The notes: generated by a model not told the origin, from the sequence alone. A stretch of 64,000 nucleotides of DNA from Paramylibacter kogurei (GCF_002742285.1 NZ_MDGM01000014.1:62001-126000), one strand, 5' to 3'. Positions 25,821 to 34,647 are shown, counted from the first letter of the stretch. Numbers and translations: made by a program.

Positions 25821-28142
25821 ATGTCGGCAACCACGCTTCCAAAGCTCGATGAAACCAAGGCCGGGCGTTTGACAATTCAATACAGCCCCTCTTCAGAGAC
25901 TGACGTTGTGGAAAACCCGCCGCGTTTTACGTGGATCCCCGAAGTTGACGATGACGCCCGCTATGTGCTGCGTCTTTCATCCGCCCCCAAATTCCCCAAG
26001 GGGAAAACGCGAGTCTATGAAAACCTGACATTAAATTTCTTTACGCCTGACGAAGTTTTGGATGCTGGCAACTACCATTGGTCCTATACCACGTGGGATG
26101 CAGATAATTGCGCACCGTCAAGCAATTGGAGCAGCACTCGCAGCTTTACCATTGCAGATGGGCTTGCAGAAACACCGTTGCCATCACGTGATGCGCGGTT
26201 TGCAAAGGTAGCAACAGATCACCCCCGCCTGTGGTTGACATCTGATCGGTTGGGCGATTTTAAGAAAGCCGTCAAAGCCGATCCAGATCATTGCACTTGG
26301 TCAACCTTTTACGAAAAATCTGTTCTACCTTGGATGGATCGTGAAATTATTCGCGAGCCGGCTGGCTATCCCAATCATCAACGAACAGCGCCAATTTGGC
26401 GCCAAACCTATATCGACTTGCAAGAGGTTTGGTATGCGATCCGTCATTTGGCCATCGGTGGCAAAGTTACGGATGATGCAGCGATGACCGCCCGTGCCAA
26501 GGAATGGCTTCTTGAGGCGGCAAGCTGGGAACCAATGGGTGTTACATCGCGCGCATACACAGATGAATGGGCGTATCGTGTTTGTAATGCACTGGCTTGG
26601 GGTTATGACTGGCTTTATGATGATCTTTCAGAGGACGAGCGCAAAATTGTTCATGACGCGTTATTGGAACGTACCCGTGATATTGCCGAACACGCCATAC
26701 TGAATGCGAAAATTCACCTCTTTCCATATGACAGCCACGCGGTACGATCCGTGTCGTCTTGCATTATTCCAGCGTGCATTGCGCTCCTGCACGAAGATGA
26801 AACCGGACAGGCGCGGGATTGGTTGAACTATTCAATCGAGTTTCTTTATACGGTGTATTCCCCGTGGGGCGATGCTCAAGGCGGCTGGGCCGAAGGGCCG
26901 CATTATTGGATGACAGGGATTTCGTATCTTTTGGATGCTGCCAATTGGTTGAAATCCTATACGGGTCTTAACGTTTATGATCGGCCTTTTTTCCAAAACA
27001 CTGCCGATTTCCCGCTTTTCACCAAGGCTCCCAATACGCGTCGCGCAACATTTGGTGACGACAGCACAATGGGCGATCTGACTTGTATCAAAATTGGCAT
27101 GAACCTTCGCCAATTTGGAGGTGTTACGGGCAATGGCGCCTATCAGTGGTATTGCGATGAAAGTCATCGCCAGAATCCTGGAACCGAAGGTGATTTTTAC
27201 AATTGGGGATGGTGGGACACACGTTTTGACGAATTGGCGTTCCGCACGGACTGGCCATCGGTAGAAGCAACACCACCCGCAAGTGGTTTTCGCCATTTCA
27301 AAGGTGTTGGATGGGTTGGTATCCAGCATGCCATGGCCGATCCGAACGAGCATATTCAATTCGTGTTTAAATCCTCTCGCTTTGGTTCCATCAGCCACAG
27401 CCACGGCGATCAAAATGCATTTTGTTTGGCCGCATACGGCGAAGATTTGGCGATCCAGTCGGGTCACTACGTCGCTTTTAATTCCAGCATGCACCGGAAC
27501 TGGCGCCGCCAGACTCGTTCGAAAAATGCAATCCTGATCAATGGTAAAGGCCAATACGCAGAGAAAGACAAAGCCAAGGCATTGGCTGCCAATGGTCGTA
27601 TAATTGCCGCCGAACAACGTGACGATCACATCTATATCTGTGGCGATGCAACACCTGCTTATCAGAGCTTGTCTCCAGAAGTGACCAGCGCTGTGCGAGA
27701 GGTTTATTTCGTGCGCAATTCCTATTTCGTTATCATCGACAAGGTGGACGCAGAAACGCCTGTCACTGTTGATTGGCTTTTGCATGCCAATAATCCCTAC
27801 AACCTTGGTAAATCGTCATTCCGCAACACGGGCGAAAAGGCAGGTTTTTATGGTCAGGTGGTCTGGTCCGAGGGCGGTAAGCCCGAAATCACACAAGAGA
27901 CCGGCTTTCCCGGAGTTGATAAATCAGACTTCGAAGGTCTTCCTGTCAGCACTTGTCTAACGGCTCACTATCCGGCCAACACGCGCCACAGGATCGCGAC
28001 ATTGCTTGTGCCTTATCGGCTTGATGCGCCAAAGCGGGTATTCAACTTTATGGATGACCAAGGCTATGACGCCGATCTGTATTTTACTGATTCCGATGAA
28101 CATACGTTCAAGGTCGTGATGAAGAAACTTGCAAACAGTTAA
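25821..28142 (+). CDS. PL15-like oligoalginate lyase (heparinase II/III family)
   Basis: 773 residues, nearly the 776 of the Agrobacterium exolytic oligoalginate lyase Atu3025. An amino-terminal beta domain (about 1-110, DUF4962-like) is followed by an alpha/alpha barrel and a carboxy-terminal beta-sandwich of the heparinase II/III type. Catalytic candidates are His306 (DSHAVR) and Tyr362 (EGPHYW), 56 apart, compared with His311 and Tyr365 that I recall for Atu3025. SHSHGDQN near residue 534 is a further conserved His motif. No signal peptide is seen, so it would act on imported oligomers inside the cell. The family also includes glycosaminoglycan lyases, so alginate is likely rather than certain. 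Confidence 0.78.
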   Translation: MSATTLPKLDETKAGRLTIQYSPSSETDVVENPPRFTWIPEVDDDARYVLRLSSAPKFPKGKTRVYENLTLNFFTPDEVLDAGNYHWSYTTWDADNCAPSSNWSSTRSFTIADGLAETPLPSRDARFAKVATDHPRLWLTSDRLGDFKKAVKADPDHCTWSTFYEKSVLPWMDREIIREPAGYPNHQRTAPIWRQTYIDLQEVWYAIRHLAIGGKVTDDAAMTARAKEWLLEAASWEPMGVTSRAYTDEWAYRVCNALAWGYDWLYDDLSEDERKIVHDALLERTRDIAEHAILNAKIHLFPYDSHAVRSVSSCIIPACIALLHEDETGQARDWLNYSIEFLYTVYSPWGDAQGGWAEGPHYWMTGISYLLDAANWLKSYTGLNVYDRPFFQNTADFPLFTKAPNTRRATFGDDSTMGDLTCIKIGMNLRQFGGVTGNGAYQWYCDESHRQNPGTEGDFYNWGWWDTRFDELAFRTDWPSVEATPPASGFRHFKGVGWVGIQHAMADPNEHIQFVFKSSRFGSISHSHGDQNAFCLAAYGEDLAIQSGHYVAFNSSMHRNWRRQTRSKNAILINGKGQYAEKDKAKALAANGRIIAAEQRDDHIYICGDATPAYQSLSPEVTSAVREVYFVRNSYFVIIDKVDAETPVTVDWLLHANNPYNLGKSSFRNTGEKAGFYGQVVWSEGGKPEITQETGFPGVDKSDFEGLPVSTCLTAHYPANTRHRIATLLVPYRLDAPKRVFNFMDDQGYDADLYFTDSDEHTFKVVMKKLANS

Positions 28143-28259
28143 CAATAACGCAGAGAACGATATGACTTAGGTCGAAGGTACACTAGGCCGTCTTTGCGCC
28201 AAAGCACAAAGATTAAATAGTTGAATACCGTTTTCGAAGATCAAAAAGGAGCATATATC

Positions 28260-29141
28260 ATGACCAAACCCGTAATCGGTTTCATTGGCCTCGGCCTTAT
28301 GGGCGGTAACATGGTGGAAAACCTTCAGACACGGGGGTTTGAGCTTGTCGTGATGGATCTGAACACTGATGCGGTTGATGCCGTTTTGGCGCGAGGGAAT
28401 GCCAAATCGGCGACATCGCCCAAGGAATTGGCACAGGCCAGTGATATTGTGATGCTCTGCCTCACCACATCAGAAGTGGTCGAAAAAATCGTTTATGGCG
28501 AAGACGGCATTCTTGCAGGCATAAAAGAGGGCGCAGTGCTGGTCGATTTTGGAACATCTATCCCAGCCTCAACCCGCAAGATCGGTGCAGACCTTGCCAC
28601 AAAAGGTGCTGGTATGGTTGATGCGCCATTGGGTCGGACACCTGCACACGCCAAGGATGGATTGCTCAATATCATGGCCGCAGGTGACAAGGTTCATTTT
28701 GATAAGGTGAAGCCAGTATTGGGCCAACAAGGTGAAAACGTTTTTTATCTCGGTGCGCTTGGGGCGGGACATGTGACAAAATTAATTAATAATTTCATGG
28801 GCATGACATCCGTTTGCACGATGAGCCAAGCCTTTGCCGTTGCCGATCGTGCCGGTGTGGATCGCGCACAACTTTATGAGATCATGTCAACAGGTCCGTC
28901 CAATTCACCGTTTATGGGTTTTTGCAAAAATTACGCCGTTGATGGGGTTAGTGATCTGGGTTTTTCAATCAATAACGCAAACAAAGATTTGGGTTATTTC
29001 CTTAAAATGGCAGAGGGATTGGACACACGTGCAGAGATCGCCGAAGGCACTTCGCGCAATCTTCAAGCGGCTGTCGATGCGGGGATGGGTGATGGAAACG
29101 TGCCCGAAATATTTGACTATTTCATGACGCTTAAAAGCTGA
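28260..29141 (+). CDS. Beta-hydroxyacid dehydrogenase; candidate DEH reductase
   Basis: 293 residues. The NAD(P) motif GFIGLGLMGGNM (residues 7-18) and the catalytic Lys174 in GAGHVTKLINN place it in the 3-hydroxyisobutyrate/tartronate-semialdehyde reductase family. The substrate loop reads DAPLGRTPAH (121-130) where classical members have DAPVSGG, so the substrate differs. Vibrio splendidus uses a member of this family to reduce the alginate monomer DEH to KDG, and this gene follows the lyase, so the same role is inferred. AAAAAGGAG stands 8 bases before ATG 28260. A 118-bp spacer separates it from the lyase. Confidence 0.75.
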   Translation: MTKPVIGFIGLGLMGGNMVENLQTRGFELVVMDLNTDAVDAVLARGNAKSATSPKELAQASDIVMLCLTTSEVVEKIVYGEDGILAGIKEGAVLVDFGTSIPASTRKIGADLATKGAGMVDAPLGRTPAHAKDGLLNIMAAGDKVHFDKVKPVLGQQGENVFYLGALGAGHVTKLINNFMGMTSVCTMSQAFAVADRAGVDRAQLYEIMSTGPSNSPFMGFCKNYAVDGVSDLGFSINNANKDLGYFLKMAEGLDTRAEIAEGTSRNLQAAVDAGMGDGNVPEIFDYFMTLKS

Positions 29142-29190
29142 TCCAAAATCCAACAAGGTTACCAATCTTCTGATTTTAAAAAACTATCCT

Positions 29191-29267
29191 TGGTGACCCC
29201 GGCAGGATTCGAACCTGCAACCTGCCCCTTAGGAGGGGGCTGCTCTATCCAGTTGAGCCACGGGGCC
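29191..29267 (-). tRNA. tRNA-Arg (anticodon CCU)
   Basis: A 77-nt tRNA with a seven-base-pair acceptor stem (5' GGCCCCG with 3' CGGGGUC), D-stem GCUC/GAGC, anticodon stem GCCCC/GGGGC around loop CUCCUAA with anticodon CCU, T-stem GCAGG/CCUGC with loop UUCGAAU, discriminator A and an encoded CCA. It reads AGG arginine codons. Its 3' end faces the alginate-like operon. Confidence 0.96.
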
Positions 29268-29320
29268 ATGCCGTGCAAAAGCCATAACCAAAACAATTTT
29301 GCAACCCGCTTGTCGTTGGC

Positions 29321-30199
29321 GTGGAACGCTTTTACAAGCGAGGCATGGAAAATGCCGTTGAAATTTTGGACAAGTTTTTAACCCAGCAAGGTGTAATCAA
29401 CGCGGGTATGGAATGGCGGGTACAATCGGGTGGGCGCACCAATCATGTCTGGCATTTGCGCGGGGCGGGGTGTGAACTGGTTTGTAAATTGTATGATCAT
29501 ACTCAGGACAATCCATTGTTCGCCAATTCTCCAGTGGCGGAATTTGCGTGTTTACAGCATCTGGATGGGCTTGGCGTTGCGCCGCGCCCGTTTGGGTTTG
29601 TTGAAACACCACTGGGACAGGTGTTGTTGTACCACTATGTCAAAGGTGACATATGGGCACGTGATGCACAGCATGTCGCGCAATTGTTGGGACGCATTCA
29701 CAAAGTGAAACCACCAAACGGTTTGCGCCAAATCGCAGGGGATGTGGATGCCATTGTTGCGCAAACATTTGGCATTTTGGAACGGCTGGACAAAGCCACG
29801 GCAAGTGGATTGATCGCTAAACAACCCCACATTCACGCTGTTGAAAATGTGCCGGTGTGTTTCATTCACACGGATGTTGTTCCGGGAAATTTGATCGAGG
29901 GGAAAAATGGATTATGCCTGATTGATTGGCAATGTCCGGCGTTGGGTGATCCCATTGTGGATATGGCCATGTTTTTGTCACCTGCGATGCATCATATTTA
30001 TGGTGAACATGCGCTGAGCATTGAAGAACAGACGGCATTCTTGGCGGGGTTCAGTGATACGCAGGTTGCGCGATATCATCACCTATCACCGCTGTATCAC
30101 TGGCGCATGGCTGCGTATTGCACATGGCGTGCGCAATGTGGCGATGAGGGTTATGGGGATGCGGCAACTGCGGAATTGGCTGCGTTAGAATTGATGTAA
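29321..30199 (+). CDS. Aminoglycoside-phosphotransferase-fold kinase
   Basis: 292 residues with the APH/choline-kinase fold. Seen: Brenner motif HTDVVPGNLI (about 184-193, catalytic Asp) and the Mg-binding LIDWQCPALGDP (about 200-211), which replaces DFG. The amino-terminal VCKLY segment would carry the ATP-binding Lys. The substrate may be choline, thiamine, an amino sugar or a similar small alcohol. The start is uncertain: GTG 29321 or ATG 29345. The 3' end overlaps the convergent ubiB gene by 15 bases. Confidence 0.8.
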   Translation: MERFYKRGMENAVEILDKFLTQQGVINAGMEWRVQSGGRTNHVWHLRGAGCELVCKLYDHTQDNPLFANSPVAEFACLQHLDGLGVAPRPFGFVETPLGQVLLYHYVKGDIWARDAQHVAQLLGRIHKVKPPNGLRQIAGDVDAIVAQTFGILERLDKATASGLIAKQPHIHAVENVPVCFIHTDVVPGNLIEGKNGLCLIDWQCPALGDPIVDMAMFLSPAMHHIYGEHALSIEEQTAFLAGFSDTQVARYHHLSPLYHWRMAAYCTWRAQCGDEGYGDAATAELAALELM

Positions 30200-31714
30200 A
30201 ACCCACGCCGCAAGCACCGCTGATGCACCACCTGCCAAGAACAAAGACAATTGCGATCTTTTGCTTGGCTTTACTGGTTTTGGATCGGATTGAGTGTTGC
30301 GCATTAAGATGTCTTCTACAATCTCAGGAAGGCGCGGGCCAAAACGAGACAGAACCCGTGCAGTTTTTGCGAAGTCTTTCGCCATTGCGCGTGGGCCGAG
30401 GTGATCCTTGATATAGTTTTCCACCTCGGGGCGGGCAACTGTCCAGATATTGAGGTCTGGATCCAACGATCGTGCCACGCCTTCGACAACCACCATCGTG
30501 CGTTGCAGCAAAATCAATTCGGTGCGCGTTTCCATACCAAAACGTTCTGTGACATCAAATAGGTGCGATAACAGTTTCGCCATAGAAATCTGTTCCGCAC
30601 CTTGGCCAAATATGGGTTCACCAACAGAACGCAAGGCTTGCGCAAATGCATCCACGTCTTGGTCTGCGGGAACATATCCTGCTTCGAAATGGACTTCGGC
30701 GACGCGTTTGTAATCCTTGCGAATGAAACCCATTAGGATTTCTGCGTAAACGCGGCGAGTATATTCATCAATGCGCCCCATGATGCCAAAATCAAGCGCG
30801 ATCAGATCACCATTGGGGGCAAGTTTCAGATTCCCTTGATGCATGTCTGCATGAAAAAAACCATCGCGTAGCGCATGGCGCAAAAACATTTGGATGATGC
30901 GCGCGCCGAATTCTTTGAGATCAACACCGGATGCTTGCATCGCTGGCAGATTGCCAACGGATATCCCATCAGCCCAATCAAGGGTCATTACAGTGCGCCC
31001 AGATTGATCCCAATTGACAGATGGTACATGAAAGCCATCGTCATTTTCGGTATTGGCGGAAAATTCGGCGGCGGCCGATGCCTCCATGCGCAAATCAAGT
31101 TCACCTTCGACCACGGAATCAAAATGTTCGATCACGGCCTTGGGGCGTAGGCGGCGCGAAGCAGGAGAGAGCAATTCAACCATGCCAGCACCGAAATAAA
31201 ATGCATCTATATCGCGGCGAAACGCGCGTTCCACATCGGGGCGCAACACCTTGACCGCGACGCGTTGACCGCTGGTTGCTAAAACGGCGTCATGCACCTG
31301 AGCAATGGAAGCCGCGGCAATTGGTTCGGAAAAGCTGGTGTATATATCGCCCAACTTTGAACCAAGTTCGTGTTCGATTTCAGCAATTGCCGCAGATTGA
31401 GCAAAGGGTGGCAAGCTGTCTTGTAACACTTTTAGCTCGTCGGCCATTTCAATACCCACCACATCTGGGCGGGTGGACATCAATTGCCCAAATTTGATGT
31501 ATGCAGGGCCAAGTGCCGTAATGGCACGCAGCATCGGGGGTTGGCTTGGATCGCCACGCAAACCCAATGGTTTGAACGGCCAGCCAAGTACCCGTGCAGC
31601 AATACGAACACTTGGCGGTACATCGAGTTTTTCCAACACGATTTTCATCGCACCAGTACGTTCAAACGTAGCACCTGTGCGGATCAGGCGCCAAATATTA
31701 TGCGGGCCGCGCAT
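30185..31714 (-). CDS. ubiB: UbiB family protein for ubiquinone biosynthesis
   Basis: 509 residues. UbiB is an atypical protein-kinase-like ATPase needed for ubiquinone synthesis at the membrane. The KxGQ motif is seen as YIKFGQLMSTRPD (about 71-83), the lysine strand as VAVKVLRPDVE, and the catalytic loop as FFHADMHQGNL with LDFGIMG following. A carboxy-terminal hydrophobic anchor (LFLAGGASAVLAAWVLHQF) closes the protein. It starts directly after the ubiE stop with no gap, so the two form an operon. Confidence 0.93.
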   Translation of the reverse strand: MRGPHNIWRLIRTGATFERTGAMKIVLEKLDVPPSVRIAARVLGWPFKPLGLRGDPSQPPMLRAITALGPAYIKFGQLMSTRPDVVGIEMADELKVLQDSLPPFAQSAAIAEIEHELGSKLGDIYTSFSEPIAAASIAQVHDAVLATSGQRVAVKVLRPDVERAFRRDIDAFYFGAGMVELLSPASRRLRPKAVIEHFDSVVEGELDLRMEASAAAEFSANTENDDGFHVPSVNWDQSGRTVMTLDWADGISVGNLPAMQASGVDLKEFGARIIQMFLRHALRDGFFHADMHQGNLKLAPNGDLIALDFGIMGRIDEYTRRVYAEILMGFIRKDYKRVAEVHFEAGYVPADQDVDAFAQALRSVGEPIFGQGAEQISMAKLLSHLFDVTERFGMETRTELILLQRTMVVVEGVARSLDPDLNIWTVARPEVENYIKDHLGPRAMAKDFAKTARVLSRFGPRLPEIVEDILMRNTQSDPKPVKPSKRSQLSLFLAGGASAVLAAWVLHQF

Positions 31715-32464
31715 TTAAATTTTCCACCCAGAATGCAAACAGGCAATGCCCAACGATAGATTTCGATATTTTGCATTTTCAAACCCACCATCACGGATCA
31801 TTTGTAAAAATGTATCTTGGTCGGGAAATTGACGAATGCTTTCAACCAAATATTGATAGCTGTCCGCATCATTGGCAATGATTTTACCCATCGGGGGGAT
31901 GATATTAAACGAATAACGATCATAGGCCCATTGCATTGCAGGATTTGGGATTTGGCTAAATTCCAGCACCATTAAGCGCCCACCAGGTTTAAGAACACGA
32001 TAAGCCTCGTTAATTGCCTCTTGTGGGCGGGTGACGTTGCGAATGCCAAAGCTGATTGTGTATACATCGAATGTATTGTCATCGAACGGCAAATCCATCG
32101 CATCACCACAAACCCAATCCAGACGATCGGCCATATCGGCGGCCTCGGCACGGGTGCGGCCAGCGTCCAACATGCCTTGGGTCATATCAAAAACGGTGGC
32201 ATGTGCGTTGGGTGCACGTTTTAGGAACCGAAACGAAATATCGCCTGTACCGCCGGCAACATCCAACAGTTTTTGTCCATTCCGTGGGGCCAGCCAATCC
32301 ATCATCGCATTTTTCCAAAGACGATGAATGCCCAGTGACATTGCATCGTTCATCACATCATATTTTGATGCGACATTTGAAAACACGCCATGCACCATGC
32401 CGGCCTTTTCGGATTCATCCACAGTTTTGAAACCAAAATGCGTTGTGTTTTTTGAGGCTGTCAT
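31715..32464 (-). CDS. ubiE: Demethylmenaquinone/ubiquinone C-methyltransferase
   Basis: 249 residues. The protein has the UbiE signatures [17 protein letters not shown] (about 35-51), the AdoMet motif [13 protein letters not shown] (about 66-78) and [31 protein letters not shown] (about 136-166). It methylates the ring of the ubiquinone precursor. The protein is soluble. It is divergent from mutM with an 86-bp spacer, the usual order in Rhodobacterales. Confidence 0.95.
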   Translation of the reverse strand: MTASKNTTHFGFKTVDESEKAGMVHGVFSNVASKYDVMNDAMSLGIHRLWKNAMMDWLAPRNGQKLLDVAGGTGDISFRFLKRAPNAHATVFDMTQGMLDAGRTRAEAADMADRLDWVCGDAMDLPFDDNTFDVYTISFGIRNVTRPQEAINEAYRVLKPGGRLMVLEFSQIPNPAMQWAYDRYSFNIIPPMGKIIANDADSYQYLVESIRQFPDQDTFLQMIRDGGFENAKYRNLSLGIACLHSGWKI

Positions 32465-32550
32465 AATGAACTTTCTCTTATCGTCTGTGTCGTCTTTATA
32501 TAATGCGTTTCATAAGATAAACATGCGTCACCTCAGCCCAAGGAAAAACA

Positions 32551-33420
32551 GTGCCCGAATTACCAGAAGTCGAAACCGTGCGCCGTGGATTGGAACCAGC
32601 AATGGTGGGGCGTGTAATTGCGCGCGCTGATATTCGCCGTCCCAATTTGCGCTGGGCATTTCCCGAAAACATGGCCGCGCGTTTAACGGGAAAACGTGTG
32701 GAACGATTGCGCCGACGTTCAAAATATATCCTGTGCGATTTGGACAGTGGGGAAACACTGCTGATTCATCTGGGTATGTCAGGACGCATGACCATTGCAC
32801 CACTTGATGGTGTGGCGGGCGATATATTGGGAGATTTTCACCATTTGCATCCTGCGCCCGCAAAACACGATCATGTGGTTTTGGATATGGATGATGGCAC
32901 ACGCATTACATTTAATGATGCCCGTCGATTTGGTGCGATGGATTTGTTGGATACAAAAACCGCCGAGAATCACAAACTGTTGGCCAGCATTGGCCCCGAA
33001 CCATTGGGGAATCATTTTGACGGTGATTATCTGGCCGCACGTTTGAAATCCAAAAACACACCGATCAAAACGGCATTGTTAGATCAAAACATTGTTGCAG
33101 GGCTTGGCAATATATATGTGTGTGAAACATTGTGGCGCACGGGCATCGCGCCAATGCGCAAAGCGGGGACGCTATCAAAGAAACGTGTGGAAAGCTTGGT
33201 GCCCGCGATTCGTGATGTTCTGAGCGAAGCGATTGCCGCTGGTGGTTCCAGTTTACAAGATCACCGCCAAACCAATGGAGAGCTTGGTTATTTTCAACAT
33301 TCCTTTGCGGTTTATGGGCGCGAAGGTGAACCGTGCCAGAATGATGGCTGTGGCCATAGTATTAAACGTATTGTACAGTCAGGGCGATCTAGTTTTTACT
33401 GTCCAAAATGCCAAAGCTAG
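32551..33420 (+). CDS. mutM: Formamidopyrimidine-DNA glycosylase
   Basis: 289 residues. MutM removes 8-oxoguanine and formamidopyrimidines. The start is GTG 32551, which gives the obligatory PELPEVET amino terminus with catalytic Pro2 and Glu3. The helix-two-turn-helix region is [18 protein letters not shown] (about 177-194) and the carboxy-terminal zinc finger has the pattern C-x4-C-x16-C-x2-C (CQNDGC...CPKC). The length is standard. Divergent from ubiE, and just upstream of rpsT. Confidence 0.96.
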   Translation: MPELPEVETVRRGLEPAMVGRVIARADIRRPNLRWAFPENMAARLTGKRVERLRRRSKYILCDLDSGETLLIHLGMSGRMTIAPLDGVAGDILGDFHHLHPAPAKHDHVVLDMDDGTRITFNDARRFGAMDLLDTKTAENHKLLASIGPEPLGNHFDGDYLAARLKSKNTPIKTALLDQNIVAGLGNIYVCETLWRTGIAPMRKAGTLSKKRVESLVPAIRDVLSEAIAAGGSSLQDHRQTNGELGYFQHSFAVYGREGEPCQNDGCGHSIKRIVQSGRSSFYCPKCQS

Positions 33421-33521
33421 GCCATTCAATAAAAAAGAGTCATTGGAGAGTTGACTCTGTTTCTTTTCGCGCCTAGAAGGCCGCTTCATCTTTCGTAATC
33501 CGACAAGATCAGGAAATTCAC

Positions 33522-33788
33522 ATGGCCAACACGGCACAATCAAAAAAACGCGCACGCCAAGCAGAGCGTCGCACCGAAGTAAACAAAGCACGTCGTTCGC
33601 GCATTCGCACGTTTTTGCGTAAAGTCGAAGAGGCGATCACTGGCGGTGACCAAAAGGTTGCTCAGGAAGCTTTGAAAGCAGCACAACCAGAAATCATGCG
33701 TGGCGTGACCAAAGGTGTGATGCACAAGAACACAGCATCGCGTAAAATTTCGCGTTTGTCTGCACGTGTAAAAGGTTTGGGTGCATAA
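33522..33788 (+). CDS. rpsT: 30S ribosomal protein S20
   Basis: 88 residues, highly basic, with the S20 opening [34 protein letters not shown] and the [23 protein letters not shown] end. It binds 16S rRNA. AGGAAA lies at 33511-33516 ahead of ATG 33522. The position shortly upstream of dnaA is conserved among alphaproteobacteria. A strong terminator follows. Confidence 0.97.
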   Translation: MANTAQSKKRARQAERRTEVNKARRSRIRTFLRKVEEAITGGDQKVAQEALKAAQPEIMRGVTKGVMHKNTASRKISRLSARVKGLGA

Positions 33789-33838
33789 GCAACCGATCCC
33801 AACTACGTCATGTAGTTGATTGACACGATAGAATTTGG

Positions 33839-33866
33839 AACGAGACCTTTGGGTCTCGTTTTTTTT
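33839..33866 (+). terminator. Rho-independent terminator of rpsT
   Basis: A 9-bp perfect stem AACGAGACC/GGTCTCGTT (33839-33847 with 33852-33860), a TTTG loop and a following run of T residues. A second small hairpin, AACTAC/GTAGTT, lies at about 33811-33827 just before it. Confidence 0.95.
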
Positions 33867-33907
33867 ATGACAGTTTTGTGAATGTTCCGTTTTTGGACCC
33901 GTTGCCC

Positions 33908-34155
33908 GACTCAGTCTCGATGGTCTAGGTTGCGGTACTCGTCATATTTACCGCCTGTTAATATGGCCCCAATGAAAATTTTACACATGCAAGTGACCCT
34001 CGTCGAGCGTCGCTGCGTAAGCCGTGTGCAAATTAAAATTTCCTTAAAATTCAATTAATTATGCCTTTTCAACACAGTTCCGATTCTTTGCACTGTCAAC
34101 AGATAAGAGTCGTTGAAATGTGTTTTGGTTCAAGGCTAGTTTCGCTGAGTGATTC
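33908..34155. promoter_or_regulatory. Four GANTC (CcrM) sites upstream of the rhodanese-dnaA genes
   Basis: GANTC at 33908-33912, 34082-34086, 34107-34111 and 34151-34155. One site per 256 bp is expected by chance, so four in 248 bp is a mild enrichment. In Caulobacter such sites couple dnaA expression to replication through CcrM, and a ccrM gene is in this window. The spacer 33867-34188 has no gene; apart from the CtrA-type array below, two weak DnaA-box-like 9-mers (TTTTACACA about 33978, TTTTCAACA about 34066) and an AT-rich stretch (34029-34062) are all I see. Confidence 0.5.
34033..34058. promoter_or_regulatory. Triple CtrA-type array TTAA-N7-TTAA-N7-TTAA
   Basis: TTAA occurs at 34033-34036, 34044-34047 and 34055-34058, each separated by exactly seven bases. 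TTAA-N7-TTAA is the binding site of the cell-cycle regulator CtrA in alphaproteobacteria; this array makes two overlapping full sites. It lies 130 bp upstream of the rhodanese gene, 590 bp from dnaA, in an AT-rich stretch. It could be a promoter control site or part of the replication origin. Confidence 0.62.
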
Positions 34156-34188
34156 AATTTCAAGCTTAGCGAGGGAGCATTTAAAAAA

Positions 34189-34623
34189 ATGGCAAATATT
34201 GAAAATGTTGACCCAGCTGAAACATGGAATGGACTTCAAAATGACGATACTGCCGTATTGGTTGACGTGCGAACACGTGCCGAATGGGGCTTTGTCGGAA
34301 TTCCTGATTTATCCGAATTGAATCGCCAACCATTCCTTATCGAATGGAAAGAATATCCGATGATGAACACAAACGAAGCGTTCGCATCGGAGTTGTTGGA
34401 AAAACTGGATGGCGCTGCGCCGTCCAAGATATATTTCTTGTGTCGTTCAGGTGCCCGTTCAATGGCGGCTGCCAATCTGATGAGCGAAATTTTCGCAACA
34501 CAAGGACAAACAACACAATGTATCAATGTGGCCGAAGGATTTGAGGGTGATCTTGATTCCGATGGGCATCGAGGAAATATGAACGGCTGGAAAGCACGGG
34601 GGTTGGACTGGCGCCAATCCTAG
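34189..34623 (+). CDS. Rhodanese-like domain protein upstream of dnaA
   Basis: 144 residues forming a single rhodanese domain. VLVDVRTRAEWGFVGIPDL (about 23-41) is the amino-terminal CH2A motif and the active-site loop is CRSGARS with Cys85. The fold carries persulfide sulfur or acts in thiol relay. GAGGGAG stands 12 bases before the ATG. The gene ends 24 bases before dnaA, so the two may be co-transcribed. The reason for the linkage is unknown. Confidence 0.9.
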   Translation: MANIENVDPAETWNGLQNDDTAVLVDVRTRAEWGFVGIPDLSELNRQPFLIEWKEYPMMNTNEAFASELLEKLDGAAPSKIYFLCRSGARSMAAANLMSEIFATQGQTTQCINVAEGFEGDLDSDGHRGNMNGWKARGLDWRQS

Positions 34624-34647
34624 GGTCTGACAGAAATTTGGGGTAAT

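Noticed and set aside
26832..27785. A 317-codon open frame on the minus strand inside the lyase gene
   Set aside because: It lies wholly opposite a gene with clear catalytic motifs, has no ribosome binding site of note and no recognisable fold.
33867..34188. Calling oriC from DnaA boxes
   Set aside because: Only two 9-mers with two mismatches each to TTATCCACA were seen; not enough to call an origin on boxes alone.
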